Shown here piece after piece: positions 6,200 to 8,947 of a DNA stretch of 8,947 bases. This DNA comes from a bacterium (GTDB lineage: Bacteria; UBP15; UBA6099; DSWB01): contig JAGUYV010000124.1 in NCBI GenBank assembly GCA_020061125.1, forward strand, positions 1 through 8,947, in the 5' to 3' direction. Below the pieces are notes generated by a model, which did no database searches, was not told the DNA's origin, and saw only the letters and a list, made by a program, of their open reading frames with translations. Within the stretch, counting starts at the first letter, position 1; each line of letters opens with the position of its first letter. A program made the position numbers and the translations under genes.

Positions 6200-7322
6200 T
6201 TTCTTCGCCCAAAACTTCGCGGTACAAATTTTCCATGCGTCGGGCAACGGCGCGCTCGTCGAACTGTGCGGCGCGCGCCAGACCGCCGCGGCGCAGAGTA
6301 TCTGAAAGCGCCTGATCGCCAAGCACGCGGATCATGGCGCGGGCCAGAGCCTGTGGATCCGAAGGCGGAACGAGCAGGCCGTTGATTTCGTGTTCCACGA
6401 GTTCCGAAGGGCCCGGAGTTTCAGTCGCAATCACGGGAAGGCCCGCGGCCATGGCCTCGAGAATCGAGATGCCGAAGGATTCCTGAAGCGTAGGCAGAAC
6501 AAACACATGCGAGGCCTCGAGCAATCCCCGCACATCTTCCACGAACCCCGGCAGAATGAGCCGGTCCGCAATTCCCGAAACGCGCGCCTGTTCGAGCAGC
6601 GCTTCACGCAGGGGTCCTGTTCCGGCGATCACAACGCAGATGTCATGCCCCTGCCGCACGCATATCTCCAGGGCCTGAACCAGGGCGGGCAGCCCCTTTT
6701 CCCGCGACAGCCGGGACACGCAAACCGCGGTTTTTCGACCTTGGGGCAGGCTGTGTAACATCCCGGGGGGCGCAGCGGAAACCTCCTGCCCTCGATCCGG
6801 AAGCGACACGCCGTTGGGAATGATCACGCACTTGTGCGGCGGAGCGCCTTCGCGCGCAATGATGTTGTCCCGCACGCCGCTCGACACACAGATGATGCGG
6901 GCGAACCGGACATTCATCCACCGGTATGCGCCGCGGTACGCAGTTCGCACCGCGGGATTTGCGATGGTGGTGTAGCGATCCTCCAGCAGATGGCGCGTGA
7001 CCACTGCGTGCACGCCCCGGCTGCGCGCGGCCAGCAGCCCGAGAACCGAACTGATGCCCAGATGACAGTGAACGATATGGATGCTTCGTTCCGCGATGAT
7101 CCTGCGGAGTTGCGTAGCCGCGCGCATGTCCGCGGGGCCGCGCATGGGAACCGGCAGGAAGTCCGCGCCCGCGCGCCGGGCTTGGGCCTCGAAGTCCGGC
7201 GCCGGGGGCGCGGCCACAAACGGCGCAAATCCGTGGCGGTCCAGGCAACGCACCGTGGACAGCATGCTGCGCTGCGTGCCGTACAGCTCGGGATAACAGA
7301 CAACATGAAGGACATTGATCAT
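6165..7322 (-). CDS. GT-B family 4 glycosyltransferase (GT4)
   Basis: The protein is 385 residues with two Rossmann-like halves. The N-terminal acceptor domain has INVLHVVCYPELYGTQRSML (2-21), where the Gly-rich turn is typical of GT4, and IVHCHLGIS (83-91). The linker ends near VIIPNGVS (166-173), and CVSRLSREKGLPALV (201-215) opens the donor domain. VVIAGTGPLRE (230-240) and LILPGFVEDV (255-264) follow. The nucleotide-sugar site ESFGISILE (281-289) carries the EX7E pair Glu281/Glu289, then AAGLPVIAT and GLLVPPSDP. Such retaining enzymes build glycan repeats at the cytoplasmic face. I start at ATG 7322. An in-frame ATG at 7409 would overlap the upstream gene by 59 bases and add 29 residues unlike the family's N-terminus. 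No clear Shine-Dalgarno precedes 7322. It lies 28 bases after the Wzy-like gene, probably in one transcript. Confidence 0.88.
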   Translation of the reverse strand: MINVLHVVCYPELYGTQRSMLSTVRCLDRHGFAPFVAAPPAPDFEAQARRAGADFLPVPMRGPADMRAATQLRRIIAERSIHIVHCHLGISSVLGLLAARSRGVHAVVTRHLLEDRYTTIANPAVRTAYRGAYRWMNVRFARIICVSSGVRDNIIAREGAPPHKCVIIPNGVSLPDRGQEVSAAPPGMLHSLPQGRKTAVCVSRLSREKGLPALVQALEICVRQGHDICVVIAGTGPLREALLEQARVSGIADRLILPGFVEDVRGLLEASHVFVLPTLQESFGISILEAMAAGLPVIATETPGPSELVEHEINGLLVPPSDPQALARAMIRVLGDQALSDTLRRGGLARAAQFDERAVARRMENLYREVLGEEISSAATGHLGD

Positions 7323-7350
7323 TGGAGGAATACGCTTGCCCGAAACAGCC

Positions 7351-8820
7351 TCAAACCCTGTCCCGCGCGCCTGCAAGCAAAGCCGGTTCCCGGGATACCT
7401 CATCTTCATATTCGAGATCTTCTTCGAGCAGCCCGCTGTCCAGCAGATGGGACTCGATACGCATTATGGATGAACCCAGGCCAAGAAACAGGCCCAGCAG
7501 CACGCCCAGCCCGCGCACAAGCTGGTACGCGGTCAAATTCACCACCAGGAACGAAACCAGCACCGAAATGTTGGCGATGTACATGTTTTTGAAAAACCTG
7601 GATCTCGACTGCGTGATGCGCTGCGTTATGGCGCGGTAATAGAAGAGAAAAACAAAGAACAGGGCGATCATGGCGGGGATGCCTCGATCCGCGCCAATGT
7701 TCAGAAATAGATTATGGATTTCACCCAACTCCGGGGTGCCCCTTGCGCTGGCGTAATCCCACACCTGCCCGATGCCCGTGCCGAAAAACGGGCTGTTCAT
7801 CATAATCTCAAGCGACATCTCGTACTGCTCCAGGCGCGATTGCGTTGATTCGTCGTTGATCTCCGTGATGGACGCCATGCGGCCCGTGTATCTTTCAATC
7901 TGCTTGGGGATGAACACGGAAATCGTGATAATCACAATCACGCCCACGGTCAGATATTTGATGAACTGGTTCATGCCGCGCAGCCAGCTTGCGAGGAGCA
8001 GGCCGGACAGAATGCCGATCCATGCGCCGCGCGAGAAAGTGAACATGACCGCGGCCACGGCCAGAGCCATGGCCGCAATGAAAACCACGCGGCGGCCGCG
8101 GCGGTGTTCCGAAAGGCTCATGTTGAAAAACAGGGGCACCAGCATGGCCAGATACGCGCCGAACGCGTTGAAGTGTCCGAAGGTGGCGCTCACGCGCGTG
8201 CCGCTGCCCAGAATCATGTACTCCCGGATGCCGTACATGGAAAAGAGAATGCCCGACAGGGCCAGGGCCAGCATGGCGTTTTCGAAATCCTCGGTGGTGC
8301 GGATCACGGAATGAAACAGGTAAACGGACGCGATGAAAAACTCCAGGGTCTGGACAAGCTCCGTGGCCGCGGCGCCCATGTTGTGCGCGTTTATCAGCGA
8401 GGTGATGGAAAGAAACACGAACAGGATCAGCGGCTTGTCGAATGGCGTTTTTTCAATGCGCTCACCACTTTTGACCATGAGCCGCATGAGCCACGCCACG
8501 GTGACCACGAGCAGATACGCATCGCCCAGAGTGAGCACGAACGGAAGCCCCGGCAACTGGAACGAGGTTATGGGCACGATGAACACCAGGCTCAAAACCG
8601 CGGTTTCCAGGTTCAGAAAGCTGAATATCAGGATGAGCACGCCCACGGCCACGAACAGAGACCAGGTGACATTCAGAAATTCCGAGAAGTTGATGTTGAA
8701 AAGTTCGAAGATGATGAACCCGCCCAGGAACGCGCTGAAAAGGAAATAGAAAAATCCCGTGTTGGTGCGGGGGTGGGAATCGCTCACAAACCCGTGCTTT
8801 GGCGTGTAGAGCAGATCCAC
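7351..8820 (-). CDS. O-antigen ligase/polymerase family membrane protein (Wzy_C type)
   Basis: The protein is 489 residues with roughly a dozen hydrophobic segments. Family landmarks are SATFGHFNAFGAYLAMLVPL (211-230), the TFSRGAWIG motif (261-269) opening the Wzy_C region, and a long periplasmic loop at about 305-375. That loop contains SRLEQYEMSLEIM (328-340) followed by NSPFFGTGIGQV (342-353), and ends with the HNLFLNIGADRG motif (369-380). The conserved Arg and His in that loop are characteristic of WaaL ligases and Wzy polymerases, which use undecaprenyl-diphosphate-linked glycan on the periplasmic side. The two activities cannot be separated from sequence alone. The C-terminus is acidic and polar (LLEEDLEYEDEVSREP, 464-479) and probably cytoplasmic. 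Start GTG 8820 lies 2 bases after the preceding gene's stop, so translational coupling is likely; the nearest GGGAG is 12 bases upstream (8833-8837). Confidence 0.88.
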   Translation of the reverse strand: MDLLYTPKHGFVSDSHPRTNTGFFYFLFSAFLGGFIIFELFNINFSEFLNVTWSLFVAVGVLILIFSFLNLETAVLSLVFIVPITSFQLPGLPFVLTLGDAYLLVVTVAWLMRLMVKSGERIEKTPFDKPLILFVFLSITSLINAHNMGAAATELVQTLEFFIASVYLFHSVIRTTEDFENAMLALALSGILFSMYGIREYMILGSGTRVSATFGHFNAFGAYLAMLVPLFFNMSLSEHRRGRRVVFIAAMALAVAAVMFTFSRGAWIGILSGLLLASWLRGMNQFIKYLTVGVIVIITISVFIPKQIERYTGRMASITEINDESTQSRLEQYEMSLEIMMNSPFFGTGIGQVWDYASARGTPELGEIHNLFLNIGADRGIPAMIALFFVFLFYYRAITQRITQSRSRFFKNMYIANISVLVSFLVVNLTAYQLVRGLGVLLGLFLGLGSSIMRIESHLLDSGLLEEDLEYEDEVSREPALLAGARDRV

Positions 8821-8822
8821 GG

Positions 8823-8947
8823 TCAGGAGGCGCTCCCTTCGGCCGGGGGCGCGGGAGCGGCGTCGAAGCGCAGGCTGACGCGCAGGGATTCGCCGGCCAG
8901 GGATTCGGTCACGGACACCGGCACGCCCGCCTCGCGCATCACGGCCA
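8823..8947 (-). CDS. Unidentified gene, last 40 codons only (5' end outside the window)
   Basis: Reading leftward from the window edge, the frame is open for 40 complete codons to TGA at 8825-8823. The visible residues include VMREAGVPVSVTESLAGESL, then RVSLRFDAAPAPPAEGSAS at the end. The codons are strongly GC-ending like those of neighbouring genes, and the stop sits 2 bases before the GTG of the Wzy-like gene, which supports a real coupled upstream gene. The tail is Ala/Pro-rich and probably disordered. I cannot name the family. Position alone suggests a part in surface-polysaccharide assembly or its regulation. Confidence 0.6.
   Translation of the reverse strand, partial: AVMREAGVPVSVTESLAGESLRVSLRFDAAPAPPAEGSAS

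Noticed and set aside
1-8947. CRISPR arrays, tRNA or rRNA genes, toxin-antitoxin pairs, phage genes
   Set aside because: No regularly spaced repeats, RNA-gene sequences or characteristic protein motifs were seen anywhere in the window on reading both strands.

Overview
The window is about 9 kb of GC-rich DNA with little space between genes. It comes from a Gram-negative bacterium: a TolC-type outer-membrane efflux protein, a secreted protein with a type I signal peptide, and polyprenyl-phosphate-dependent glycosyltransferases all point to a two-membrane envelope. Several upstream regions carry sigma70-like -10 boxes (TATAAT, TATATT, TGnTATAAT), which stand out against the GC-rich background. 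A deltaproteobacterial (Desulfobacterota-like) or similar source is possible, but the sequence alone does not fix the lineage. No rRNA, tRNA, CRISPR array or intact mobile element was seen.

Layout, left to right. (1) The 3' end of a TolC-family gene (+), then an extended short-chain dehydrogenase / NAD-dependent sugar epimerase-like gene (+) with its own TATAAT box and Shine-Dalgarno. (2) A convergent gene (-) for a secreted protein of unknown function. (3) Divergent from it, a polytopic GT-C / GT39-like membrane glycosyltransferase (+) whose promoter geometry suggests a leaderless or nearly leaderless mRNA. (4) Convergent with that, a class I SAM-dependent methyltransferase (-). (5) A 337-base gap with an AT-rich island, an extended -10 promoter facing the methyltransferase, and possible alternative hairpins. 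(6) A DPM1/GtrB-like family 2 glycosyltransferase with two C-terminal membrane helices (+). (7) A leftward block of three genes: an unidentified gene cut by the window end, an O-antigen ligase/polymerase-type (Wzy_C) membrane protein, and a GT-B family 4 glycosyltransferase. The last of these overlaps the GT2 gene tail to tail by 35 bases.

Together the genes look like part of a surface-glycan (exopolysaccharide, O-antigen or protein-glycosylation) locus. The inferred division of labour is: the SDR makes or modifies a nucleotide sugar; the GT4 enzyme adds a residue on the cytoplasmic side; the GT2 enzyme loads a sugar onto a polyprenyl phosphate; the GT-C enzyme uses such lipid-linked sugar on the periplasmic side; the Wzy/WaaL-like protein polymerises or ligates chains; and the methyltransferase may methylate a sugar. 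The unusual point is that most genes are single-gene units on alternating strands rather than one long operon. I found no clearly undescribed system. The best candidates for a second look are the secreted unknown protein, the GT-C leaderless start, and the 4834-5170 intergenic region.
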